From positions 43,305 through 107,304 of the forward strand of contig CBFIIU010000005.1 in NCBI GenBank assembly GCA_965662735.1: a stretch of 64,000 bases of DNA. The letters run 5' to 3'. The notes beneath the pieces were generated by a model. The model had not been told where the DNA came from and did not search any database. It saw nothing but the letters and a program-made list of their open reading frames with translations. The DNA comes from JAYODZ01 sp965662735 (lineage in GTDB: Bacteria; Pseudomonadota; Alphaproteobacteria; RS24). Of this stretch, positions 54,333 through 62,492 are shown one piece after another. Position numbers and translations under genes: made by a program. Numbering within the stretch: the first letter of the stretch is position 1; each line of letters begins with the position of its first letter.

Positions 54333-54367
54333 AATGTCATCATCCGCATAACACGGATGATGACATT
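54333..54367 (-). terminator. 14-bp hairpin terminator of the DUF1538/PII operon
   Basis: AATGTCATCATCCG and CGGATGATGACATT form a perfect 14-bp stem around CATAACA. On the minus strand a T-rich tract (TTTTCTTTT) follows, so it suits the operon ending at 54420; it also separates the convergent amidohydrolase gene. Confidence 0.85.
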
Positions 54368-54419
54368 GCTCCCCCAAGATCTCCCCAGAATATCAACTGG
54401 GCTGTAAACAGCTTATAAT

Positions 54420-55175
54420 TTAGAGCTTCACCAAGAGATCGGCCGCACGTTTCTGGTTTGCAACCACGCGCTCACGGTCGGCTTGAACAAGTTCACGTCG
54501 CCGCGATATGCCATCGCCCGCTTCCAAAGCCACTGCGGTGTCGGCAACCACTTTCTTCGAGATTTCCTGAGCAACCTGCTCGGAACTTTCCGAACGATCT
54601 TTGAGCTTTTGCAGCCGATCCGCATTCGAAGACACACCCTTTTTATTATCGCTCGGGGTAGCACTCTTCATTCGTTTTTCAAGCAATCCGTCGACCCATT
54701 CGGCATTGTCCGAAATCATTGTGTCGCCTCGCTCAACAATTTTTTCGTTGGATGCCGCGATAATATCATTGATCGACTGCAATAAGCTATTCACTTCGAC
54801 CATTTTCTGGCCAATTTCACGGAGCTCATCATTCAGATCAGCTCGGTTCTCTAATTGATCAATACGGGTCGCATTACGCATCATCGATACAAAATTTGTT
54901 TCGACTTCCGATGTCGGGGTCAGCCCATCAATCATGATCAAACGGCAACGATACAGGTCATCGACATTATCGATGGCAATGGCGCGGTTCCCCATAAAGG
55001 CCGAGCTATAGTTTCGTTGCAGCAACAAGCGGTGCTCGTCAATGTCGGACAGCAACAACATAAGCTCTGCATATGTAGTTGATATGCCGGAGTCTAATTC
55101 AAAGATCCGGCGCTGATTTTTACGAATATTCGCTAGGTTCTCTTTTACGGTATCATCTGCCATGGTATTCCCCAT
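54420..55175 (-). CDS. coiled-coil protein of the DUF1538/PII operon, unrecognised
   Basis: 251 aa, soluble, almost wholly helical and charged. Coiled-coil stretches run about 8-55, 105-165 and 185-251, with few aromatic residues and no membrane segment. The middle has a short less regular part (NVDDLYRCRLIMIDGLTPTSE). It begins 4 nt after the second PII-like gene and is last in the operon. Met5 is an alternative start. I do not recognise the family; an adaptor or sensor partner for the PII-like proteins or the membrane protein is only inference. Confidence 0.8.
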   Translation of the reverse strand: MGNTMADDTVKENLANIRKNQRRIFELDSGISTTYAELMLLLSDIDEHRLLLQRNYSSAFMGNRAIAIDNVDDLYRCRLIMIDGLTPTSEVETNFVSMMRNATRIDQLENRADLNDELREIGQKMVEVNSLLQSINDIIAASNEKIVERGDTMISDNAEWVDGLLEKRMKSATPSDNKKGVSSNADRLQKLKDRSESSEQVAQEISKKVVADTAVALEAGDGISRRRELVQADRERVVANQKRAADLLVKL

Positions 55176-55179
55176 CAGT

Positions 55180-55569
55180 CTAATTGGAAGGCTCTTCAGG
55201 CACTGTGTGATCAGAGTCCTGTGGAAGGCTGTGTCTTGTCGAACGCGATATTTTATTCATTTGAATGATCCCCTTATACGGCTCAGATAAGCCGCAAAAG
55301 CGATAGATGAAGTCAAAAATATTATCCGCCTGGTCGGCCGCAACCACGACATGGAACTGCTCGACGTCGAACGAGTCGACCATGCCGGCAACGGCACGTT
55401 TACCGACTGGAAGCCCAGCCACATTGTAGAAATACACCTCATTAATCCCCCGCTTCATCAGCTCCGGAATTAAGACATCCGACCCCCCATCATATAAGAC
55501 GCCGGAGATTAACCAGGTGTAATCGAGATATTGAACCCGTGGATCTGGTTCTTTCATCAAGAGAGCCAT
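55180..55569 (-). CDS. PII-like regulatory protein, divergent (second)
   Basis: 129 aa from ATG 55569, 2 nt after the stop of the first PII-like gene. The order of strands fits a PII ferredoxin-like fold: LISGVLYDGGSDVLIPELMKRG, EVYFYNVAGLP (T-loop region) and FHVVVAADQADNIFDFIYRF, then GIIQMNKI. No classical T-loop tyrosine motif is seen. A 20-residue polar tail follows. Likely a trimeric sensor binding a small ligand; assignment is by fold pattern and context. Confidence 0.72.
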   Translation of the reverse strand: MALLMKEPDPRVQYLDYTWLISGVLYDGGSDVLIPELMKRGINEVYFYNVAGLPVGKRAVAGMVDSFDVEQFHVVVAADQADNIFDFIYRFCGLSEPYKGIIQMNKISRSTRHSLPQDSDHTVPEEPSN

Positions 55570-55571
55570 GA

Positions 55572-55931
55572 TCAACTTCCCACATATTTAGAAACAATAG
55601 AGGGCGGGACATATGTCGCTGCTTGCATTAAAGGCGTCGCATACATGAAACCCATGCCAGGCGTATCGAGCTTTCCAGCCAAAAAGATACGCTCGAATAT
55701 ACGATCAACTTCGTCGCTCGAAACAACAACATTAACGACATCGCGTTCGGCATCCACGGCGACCCCGAGCGCACCTAATCGTTCGCGAATACCAACGCCC
55801 ATTGCCGAATGGATTGTTGATCCTTGAATGCCGACATCCAACAAAGCATCGGTGATAATCTCACCATAGCCATGCTGAACAACAGCTGTAATTAACGTTG
55901 CGTCTGTTAGCGTCGTGAATGCGCGCTTCAT
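55572..55931 (-). CDS. PII-like regulatory protein (first)
   Basis: 119 aa. LITAVVQHGYGEIITDALLDVGIQGSTI is the PII strand-helix-strand start. The T-loop region (GVGIRERLGALGVAVDAER) is short and lacks the GlnB uridylylation tyrosine. VVNVVVSSDEVDRIFERIF matches the second PII repeat, and GMGFMYATPL the C-terminal strand. Its ATG overlaps the DUF1538 stop by 4 bp. PII-type proteins bind nucleotides and gate transporters, so control of the DUF1538 protein is the natural inference. Confidence 0.85.
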   Translation of the reverse strand: MKRAFTTLTDATLITAVVQHGYGEIITDALLDVGIQGSTIHSAMGVGIRERLGALGVAVDAERDVVNVVVSSDEVDRIFERIFLAGKLDTPGMGFMYATPLMQAATYVPPSIVSKYVGS

Positions 55932-57718
55932 GCCACTTCTCCCTCTCGAGCGAGCTCACGTTCCATCCGACGTTCTTCCCGCTTCACTTTAAATTGAACA
56001 TAGAGCCCCAATGTCAGCACCGCGACGATTGGACAAATCGAGGCGGCGGCCAAAATTCCAAATCCTTCAGTTGATCCAAGGGCGTTACCAAAGCCGAGAC
56101 CCATCGCCAGAACCAGCGGCACTGTGACCGGGCCTGTTGTCACGCCGGCAGAGTCCCATCCAACATTGACGAATTCCTCGGTTGATAAGACGGTCAAAAT
56201 AAGCCCGATCGTATATCCGGGGATTAAAATATACATAATGTGGAAACCATAGATTAATTTCAGCACCCCAAGCATGATGCCGGTCGCAACACCAAAGGAT
56301 ACAGCGCCCATTAGCATGGACTTTTTAAATGCACCATTGGTGAGGTTTTGAACGGTCATCCCCAATGCGTTCAAAGCAGGTTCCGCGAGCGTCGCCGATA
56401 AGCCCAGCACCCACGCGAACAAAGCGGCAATGCCGACACCAATGGCAACGCTATAAAGGGGGCTCGCTGCAATGGCATCAATGGATGTAAACGCACCGGC
56501 AATCAAGCCGCCCGACTGGTCGCCAAGCTTGGCAAGACCGTAGGTGAGGCCGACGTTAAAAATACACATCCCGACAACGGCAAGAATAATTCCGTAATAG
56601 GTGATAAATGCGTTCTTCATTTTTTCTCTTAAAACAATGAACAGAACGATGGCCAAGAAGATGACCAAAGGCACAATCGCCCGTAGACCTAAAATCACTT
56701 CGGTCCACGGTGTCACCTCAAACCATTCAGGCTGCGCCGTTGCCATTTCAGCGGCCATTTTAACTTCATTGGCTTTAGCGATAATCACCTCAGGCGGCAC
56801 GGTATAAGCCGTATAAAAACTCAGACATAAAACGCCGAGAATAGGGAACACCGACGCAAGCGTCACAATTCCAAAGCCCGATAGAGACGAGTCCGCCCCC
56901 TTACCCGCCGCAGAGGCTACGCCAATTCCCAAAGCCAAAACCAACGGCACCGTCACCGGGCCTGTTGTCACAGCGCCACAATCCCATGCCAGACCCACAA
57001 TTTTTGTGAGTTCCGGATCCAGAAAGGCGATGACACTCAACACTAATGTGGGGGCTAGGCTCATAAAAATCAGAGGCTTCAAGCTCCACCCGCGTAAAAA
57101 CCGCACCGTTCCAAGCACGGCCGCAAGGCCAACGCCGAGACCAACCAGCAAAACGGTTGCTCCTGAGCGATCATTCAAAAGCGTAAAGAGATAGGGCGCT
57201 TTTTCAGGATCAACGATCGACCCCGCCACTTGCAAGGCCCCAATGGCCGGTTCCGCAAATGTCACGCCAATACCCAGCAAAAAAGCGATAAATAATACGC
57301 CCGGCAGCGGCAGCTTTCGCGGCAATGTATTCCCGATCACCTCGCCAAACGGCATAAGACCTAATTTAAGGCCCTCCATAAATAACATCAGCCCGATCAT
57401 CACCGCGAATAAACCGCCTGCAATAATCGAAGCATCCATCACCGGTGTCTGCAAAACTAAATATTGAAAGGCTGCCAGATAGAGGGCCAGGGGCACAACC
57501 GCGCGCGCCTGATCGATGAAGCGCGTCGACAAATAAGGTTGCAATATTTTGACGACATCCCCCCCGCCCAATTTCATTTTGGGAACAGGCTGAGGATATT
57601 CATTTCCATGCCGGTCAAAAAGCGGCTCTGGCATCAGTTCCTGAAAGGGAATTTTTTGACTATCGACAGACATCGCCTGTATATAGTCTCCGTACCGAAT
57701 GGTATTACGACGCGACAT
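55928..57718 (-). CDS. DUF1538 integral membrane protein, putative transporter
   Basis: 596 aa, about 14 membrane helices, AGAGGGG before the ATG. An about 65-residue cytosolic N-terminus leads to two homologous halves. Each half has an AEPA motif (AEPAIGAL 155-162; AEPALNAL 445-452) and a WD...GxVTTGPVTVPLVLA block (245-261; 521-537), then GFGI. Such internal repeats with Gly/Pro-broken helices are usual in secondary transporters and channels. DUF1538 is, to my memory, linked to PII-like genes, but substrate and mechanism are undescribed. First gene of a tight four-gene operon. Confidence 0.9.
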   Translation of the reverse strand: MSRRNTIRYGDYIQAMSVDSQKIPFQELMPEPLFDRHGNEYPQPVPKMKLGGGDVVKILQPYLSTRFIDQARAVVPLALYLAAFQYLVLQTPVMDASIIAGGLFAVMIGLMLFMEGLKLGLMPFGEVIGNTLPRKLPLPGVLFIAFLLGIGVTFAEPAIGALQVAGSIVDPEKAPYLFTLLNDRSGATVLLVGLGVGLAAVLGTVRFLRGWSLKPLIFMSLAPTLVLSVIAFLDPELTKIVGLAWDCGAVTTGPVTVPLVLALGIGVASAAGKGADSSLSGFGIVTLASVFPILGVLCLSFYTAYTVPPEVIIAKANEVKMAAEMATAQPEWFEVTPWTEVILGLRAIVPLVIFLAIVLFIVLREKMKNAFITYYGIILAVVGMCIFNVGLTYGLAKLGDQSGGLIAGAFTSIDAIAASPLYSVAIGVGIAALFAWVLGLSATLAEPALNALGMTVQNLTNGAFKKSMLMGAVSFGVATGIMLGVLKLIYGFHIMYILIPGYTIGLILTVLSTEEFVNVGWDSAGVTTGPVTVPLVLAMGLGFGNALGSTEGFGILAAASICPIVAVLTLGLYVQFKVKREERRMERELAREGEVA

Positions 57719-57918
57719 GATTACCCCTCTAATCTACACCTAATTTCAGAATCTTACAGAGAATGCATATTGAGGGCAACTGATCTTTTTCTGCGGCACC
57801 CTCATTGAGGAGCCGCGTCTGTCAGCGGGGCGTCGGTGATCGAGCGCCATCAAATAAACAATAGCGGCTCGAGCCAATTATCCTTTCGACATTATCTTTT
57901 TGTCATCATCTTTAAAAA

Positions 57919-58387
57919 TTAGCTGTCAAAACCAACAAACGTCGCCGCTTCGGAAACAGGCTTGCGTTCAGACACCACTGCATTTGCGGGAAAATGATCG
58001 TCAGGCCAACCCAGCGCAATGGCTTTCATAATCACTTGATCCTCTGCGATGCCCGCATGCTCGCGCACCACAGGAGATTGCATAATCCCTTGACTATTAA
58101 TCACGGCGCCCAATCCGCGCGACCATGCGGCATTCACCAAAGCTGTTGTCACAGCGCCACAGTCAAAGGCGGTATCATCGCTCTCCGCCAGAACCCGATC
58201 ATAGGTGACAATGACACAAACCGGCGCATCGAATTGGCGAAAGCCGCGCAGCACCCAATCCTGACGCGCCTCTTGGTCTTCACGGGCAATTCCCATTGCC
58301 GCGAAAAGCTGTTTCGCCACGCCAATTTGGCGCTCCCGATGTTGACCCTCAAATGGCTGGCCGATCCGAAATTCGCGACTGTGGGGG
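57919..58387 (-). CDS. nitroreductase family protein, 5' end lost in gap
   Basis: The C-terminal 155 or so residues of an FMN nitroreductase. The frame is open up to the run of N. Blocks FDAPVCVIVTYDR, DCGAVTTALVNAAWSRGLGAVINSQG and KAIALGWPDDHFPANAV...RKPVSE are typical of the group. The N-terminal RSVR-type FMN motif is missing and is not found in the 150 bp beyond the gap, so the gap is larger than 99 bp or the start is inside it. It reduces nitro or quinone compounds, or acts in a specific pathway; unknown. Confidence 0.85.
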
Positions 58388-58486
58388 NNNNNNNNNNNNN
58401 NNNNNNNNNNNNNNNNNNNNNNNNNNNNNNNNNNNNNNNNNNNNNNNNNNNNNNNNNNNNNNNNNNNNNNNNNNNNNNNNNNNNNN
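58388..58486. other. assembly gap (99 N)
   Basis: Scaffold-gap placeholder that removes the start of the nitroreductase gene. Confidence 0.98.
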
Positions 58487-58621
58487 CCTGAACTTAATAC
58501 ACTCAGAGCCTATTTAGGACGACAGCTTGCCAAATATTTGCCTGAATGAAAGCGGTTTTTAACGCTTACGCGCTATTTTTTCCGAAATAACATCGAATTT
58601 CTGATCGCGCCTCGCGCGATG

Positions 58622-58649
58622 TCAGCGATCGACGCGGTCTCAGCGATCG
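58622..58649. repeat. TCAGCGATCG direct repeat at aquaporin gene end
   Basis: TCAGCGATCG occurs at 58622 and 58640 (18-bp period). The second copy is the stop codon and last two codons of the minus-strand aquaporin gene, so the gene end has been partly duplicated into the spacer. Confidence 0.6.
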
Positions 58650-59296
58650 TCAGGATCAAAGACGATGCGCGCCACGTAAAGCGCAAGAATAGCCCCGAAA
58701 ATTTGAGCGGCCCAGAATAATGGCATATCGGCCGGTCGAATGCCGGAGAAACTGTCGGTCAAACTGCGCGCCAAGGTGACGGCGGGATTTGCGAAACTTG
58801 TCGAGGCCGTGAACCAGTAGCCCGCCGTGATATATAATCCAACGAGCATTGGCACAGCATCGCGGCGATAACGAATGCCCCCCAAAATCGTCAATACAAG
58901 CCCGAAGGTCGCAACCATCTCGGCAATAAATTGGCCATGACCCGATCGGATATTGACCGATGGCGTAAGCAGCGTCAGCTCAAACATAGCATGGGCGAGC
59001 GCTGTGCCGGCAACGCCGCCGAGCATTTGTGCCACAACATAGGCCAGCAAGCCCCAATTATCCAACTCCCCTCTCAACCTAAAGATAAGAGATACGGCGG
59101 GGTTGAAATGCGCGCCCGAAACCGGCCCTAAAATCGTGATCAGGACAGCCAAAATGGCGCCGGTCGCAATTGTATTGCCAAGCAGCGCTACGCCATTATT
59201 TCCATCCGATAAATTGACGGCCATAATGCCCGACCCGACGACCGTGCAAACCAAGATTAAAGTGCCCAGCGCCTCGGCAATCCACTTACGCGTCAT
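58640..59296 (-). CDS. MIP/aquaglyceroporin channel beside ArsC (AqpS-like)
   Basis: 218 aa from ATG 59296 (AGGTGG upstream), six membrane helices. Both pore motifs are intact: HFNPAVSL and FANPAVTLA. Aquaglyceroporins pass arsenite, and in Sinorhizobium AqpS replaces an arsenite pump next to arsC. Here the gene overlaps arsC by 11 bp, so export of arsenite made by ArsC is the likely role. Glycerol or water transport is the alternative. Confidence 0.88.
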   Translation of the reverse strand: MTRKWIAEALGTLILVCTVVGSGIMAVNLSDGNNGVALLGNTIATGAILAVLITILGPVSGAHFNPAVSLIFRLRGELDNWGLLAYVVAQMLGGVAGTALAHAMFELTLLTPSVNIRSGHGQFIAEMVATFGLVLTILGGIRYRRDAVPMLVGLYITAGYWFTASTSFANPAVTLARSLTDSFSGIRPADMPLFWAAQIFGAILALYVARIVFDPDDR

Positions 59297-59723
59297 GGGC
59301 CACCTGATTTTCAAGAAAGAAATCAATCTTTCTTGTGATCATCTCAAAAACTTCCAGAAAATAGGCTTCGACCTCCGACGGCGAGCCTTGAAAGTGGGCA
59401 GGATCCGGGAAGGGCCAATGATGGCTCGTGGGGTGGCCTGGCCAAATCGGGCAGGTTTCGCCGGCTGCGCTATCACACACTGTGACGATAATCTCCATAT
59501 GCGGGGCGTCGGGCTGGCTAAACTCTTCCCACGTTTTCGAACGCGCATCTGAGACATCGATCCCGCGATCGCCTAGGATCTTTCGCGCCATGGGGTGCAC
59601 AATACCCGTCGGATGCGAGCCGGCGGAATAGGCCCGCCAGCTCGTGCTGACATGATTGAGATAGGCTTCGGCCAAGACGGAACGACAGCTATTCCCAGTA
59701 CATAGAAACAAAATATTACGCAT
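59286..59723 (-). CDS. arsC: arsenate reductase, LMW-phosphatase type
   Basis: 145 aa. The phosphate loop CTGNSCRS gives nucleophile C8 and a fixed Arg; the later VCDSAAGETCPIWPG supplies C83 and C91, fitting the three-cysteine thioredoxin-coupled mechanism. DPAHFQGS is the general-acid loop. It reduces arsenate to arsenite in the cytosol. The aquaporin gene overlaps its 3' end. No ArsR repressor gene is adjacent; the upstream gene is olsB, 42 nt away. Confidence 0.9.
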   Translation of the reverse strand: MRNILFLCTGNSCRSVLAEAYLNHVSTSWRAYSAGSHPTGIVHPMARKILGDRGIDVSDARSKTWEEFSQPDAPHMEIIVTVCDSAAGETCPIWPGHPTSHHWPFPDPAHFQGSPSEVEAYFLEVFEMITRKIDFFLENQVAHDA

Positions 59724-59765
59724 AGTACGATTTGAAGCTAGAGAACGATGGAGGTCAAGATAGAT

Positions 59766-60665
59766 TTACACGCCAGCATATTTGTCACGGTAGCGCTTGG
59801 ACAAATGCTGCATCGGCATCAAGACCAGAACATCAACCGTATTAAACTGATGGTCAATCACGGCGCCTTTACCGATCACGGCGCCGGAGCGAATATAGCC
59901 GCGCAAGACAGGCGGCAAGGCGCGACGCGCGGTGGCATCGTCCACATCATCAGCCGCCATCATTTCCATCTCTACATAATGGGCGTCATGCGCTTGGATC
60001 TGCCAGGGCCCTTGCGCCAAATGGCGATGATATAAATAGCTCAAGGGTTGGGCAAATGCCGCAGGATCAGTGCCTGAAAAACTTGCACAGCCCAACATCA
60101 GGTCAATCCCTTCGCGGGTCACAAGATGGCCGAGACCTTTCCACATCAGAGAAATTGCGGCTCCCGAACGGAACTCCGGATGTACGCAGGAACGCCCCAG
60201 CTCGAGAATATTAAGATCGCGTCCGAGGCCGCTCAAGAAGGGCCTGAGATCAAACTCATTTTGAGTGTAAAAGCCGCCATGACGTTCTGCCACCGACCGG
60301 CGCAGCAGGCGGTAACATCCAACCACCGTTTCACCCGTGTCGAGCCGCGTTTTCTTCGGGGCTTTGTCCACTTTCCCTCGGGTCGTCAGCAGTAAATGGT
60401 CACACAGGGCGTCATAGCGATCGCTATCAACCTGCATCAACCGATGCCGAAACTTGGGGTGAGCGCCCATGGATTTGTAGAAGATCCGGTACCGAAGAGC
60501 CTGCGCCGCTTTGATGTCTTTCTTGGAGCGCGCCAAGCGAACCGTTAAGGGCCCACTCTCGACCAGAATATCGGCCGTCTTGACCGCGTCAGGTATCGCG
60601 ATGAAGGGCATTGATTGTTGGGCGGAAAAAGGAGATGACGTCGAGGGTAAACGAAGATTTAACAT
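59766..60665 (-). CDS. olsB: L-ornithine N(alpha)-acyltransferase (GNAT fold)
   Basis: 299 aa, AGGAG 7 nt before the ATG. The blocks VRLARSKKDIKAAQALRYRIFY, VDSDRYDALCDHLL, ETVVGCYRLLR, ELGRSCVHPEFR and the late VIDHQFNTVDVLVLMPM fit OlsB, which moves a 3-hydroxyacyl group from ACP to ornithine to make lyso-ornithine lipid. No olsA gene is adjacent. Ornithine lipids replace phospholipids under phosphate stress in many Alphaproteobacteria. Confidence 0.88.
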   Translation of the reverse strand: MLNLRLPSTSSPFSAQQSMPFIAIPDAVKTADILVESGPLTVRLARSKKDIKAAQALRYRIFYKSMGAHPKFRHRLMQVDSDRYDALCDHLLLTTRGKVDKAPKKTRLDTGETVVGCYRLLRRSVAERHGGFYTQNEFDLRPFLSGLGRDLNILELGRSCVHPEFRSGAAISLMWKGLGHLVTREGIDLMLGCASFSGTDPAAFAQPLSYLYHRHLAQGPWQIQAHDAHYVEMEMMAADDVDDATARRALPPVLRGYIRSGAVIGKGAVIDHQFNTVDVLVLMPMQHLSKRYRDKYAGV

Positions 60666-60860
60666 GGCAAACTCCTAAAATGTCATCCGTGCACTAAGCT
60701 GAGTTGATGACATTTTTGTGACACGAAGTTTGCTGTTTCCTTACATCAATAGGAGCCTCGGTCGAGGTTCACCCATTATCGGAAAGAGGATCTGAACGCG
60801 GATTAGAGCGCGCATTAAACGGACAAGCGATCGCGCCGATCAGGCATCGCCTCAAAATGG

Positions 60861-62492
60861 CTAGAAGCGTTTTTGCAATGACACTTGAATGACGGGGTCG
60901 CCAAATTTGCTATCCGACGTTGATATGCCGCCGCCGCGCTTATGCGCAACAAAAGCGTCTAAAGCCCACCCCGCATATTGCGAACGCACCCCAAAGCCAT
61001 ATCCGCCAATTTCGCGATCACTGGGTTCAATGTCTTCAAAAGCTGTGCCCTTCGCATGATCGATAAAAACATAAGGCGATGCAGCTGCGGCTGTATAGCG
61101 AAGCTCTAATTGCGTGACATAAACACGCGAAAACGAGCCTTCACCGCTCGGATAAGCCCGCACGCCGCCAAGTCCGCCTAAACTCATTTGTTCCGACGAA
61201 TCCATAATGGGATCTTCAGAGGTCTGCCCAGAGACCCGCCAGCTGGCACTCCATCGCGCGCCCAAATTTTGCCGACGCGTCACATCGATCGATAATTTGT
61301 CCCAGTTTTTCTTCAAACCATCAAAAGTGTTCTCATTGTCTTTGGCGCGCCCTCTTGTGTAGACCACACTTCCAGACCAGCTGCCGCCCGACATAAAATC
61401 ATCCGACAGATCAAATCCAAGTTTAATTGGCAGTGTCTTAAACGAGCCATCGCTCGCGGGCGATCCGGCGACAGATGAAAAGGCCTCGCGCTCCTGAAAG
61501 CCATATTCAAGAATAATATTTCGTGCTTGCGAGCGGTACAAAATATGGCTGACTGTGCCGCGATAGATTTTTGCCCAACCATAGAATTTCTGCGCCGTAT
61601 CGTCTTGAAGGTTGTAGGAAACATAGGTGTAGTCAAGCCGAATACGCGCCCCTTGATTGGAAATGGGCCAACTATAGCCCCCGCCATAAACCCGCAAATC
61701 TTTATTGGTGGCCGTCGCATGGAGGTTCATTTGGTGGCCCGCCAATCCAAATATTGTGGGCATCGAAAAACCAGCGGAAAGCCGGTTTTTTCCTGACAAC
61801 CGACTGCCCTGATTATCTGTCGTGACATAACTATAGGGAACCGTGTCGGGGCGAACACGAACATCTAAGTCGCCCGTGCCAATCACATTTCCCGGCTTTA
61901 AAACGGGAGCAACTCGGATCCCCGGCACATCGCCCAGCTTCAAAAACACCGCCTCAAGCGCCGGACCGTTGATCACACCACCGGGTTCAAGCGAGGATAA
62001 ATATCCGCCCACAAGTTTACGATATTTCTCATCCCCTAATGTTCGAATATCGCCAAATTTACCCTCAAGAACGACAAGCTCTAACGTCCCCGCGCTGACA
62101 TCCTGCTTCGGAACATAAACTTTTGCGAAAGAATATCCGCGATCCCGATAATAATCCGATAGCCGGTTGGCCATGGCTTGGATTTCCGAAAAATCGAACC
62201 AACGACCATCGATATCGCCAAGGCGATCCACCAGCTCAGTGTCATCAAAAATTGTGTTACCGCTGAGCTTGACCCGATGCACATAAATCTCAGACCCTCC
62301 GGGGGTGACATCGCTTAATGTGTCTGCCTGAAGGCGAAAATCCAAATCTTTCTTCATCGGAGCCGGAGGCAGAGGAAGCGTGCGTAAGATTTGTCCGTCA
62401 TTCGGAATAGTCTGAGCAAAGGCCTGGGATACGCCAATACCGTAAGCAAAACACAAACGCAAAAATTTAAACTGTGACAAACGCGCAATCAT
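60861..62492 (-). CDS. two-partner secretion outer-membrane protein (TpsB/ShlB type)
   Basis: 543 aa with a signal peptide (cut near AFAQT). A proline-rich segment precedes POTRA domains (VHRVKLSGNTIFDDTEL, YRDRGYSFAKVYVPKQDVSAGTLELVVLEG). A 16-strand barrel follows, ending in QVSLQKRF with a terminal Phe. MSLGGLGGVRAYPSGE is the conserved loop-6 (VRGY-like) motif, here VRAY. It exports the partner encoded just upstream. Its ATG overlaps the TpsA stop by 4 bp. Confidence 0.92.
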   Translation of the reverse strand: MIARLSQFKFLRLCFAYGIGVSQAFAQTIPNDGQILRTLPLPPAPMKKDLDFRLQADTLSDVTPGGSEIYVHRVKLSGNTIFDDTELVDRLGDIDGRWFDFSEIQAMANRLSDYYRDRGYSFAKVYVPKQDVSAGTLELVVLEGKFGDIRTLGDEKYRKLVGGYLSSLEPGGVINGPALEAVFLKLGDVPGIRVAPVLKPGNVIGTGDLDVRVRPDTVPYSYVTTDNQGSRLSGKNRLSAGFSMPTIFGLAGHQMNLHATATNKDLRVYGGGYSWPISNQGARIRLDYTYVSYNLQDDTAQKFYGWAKIYRGTVSHILYRSQARNIILEYGFQEREAFSSVAGSPASDGSFKTLPIKLGFDLSDDFMSGGSWSGSVVYTRGRAKDNENTFDGLKKNWDKLSIDVTRRQNLGARWSASWRVSGQTSEDPIMDSSEQMSLGGLGGVRAYPSGEGSFSRVYVTQLELRYTAAAASPYVFIDHAKGTAFEDIEPSDREIGGYGFGVRSQYAGWALDAFVAHKRGGGISTSDSKFGDPVIQVSLQKRF

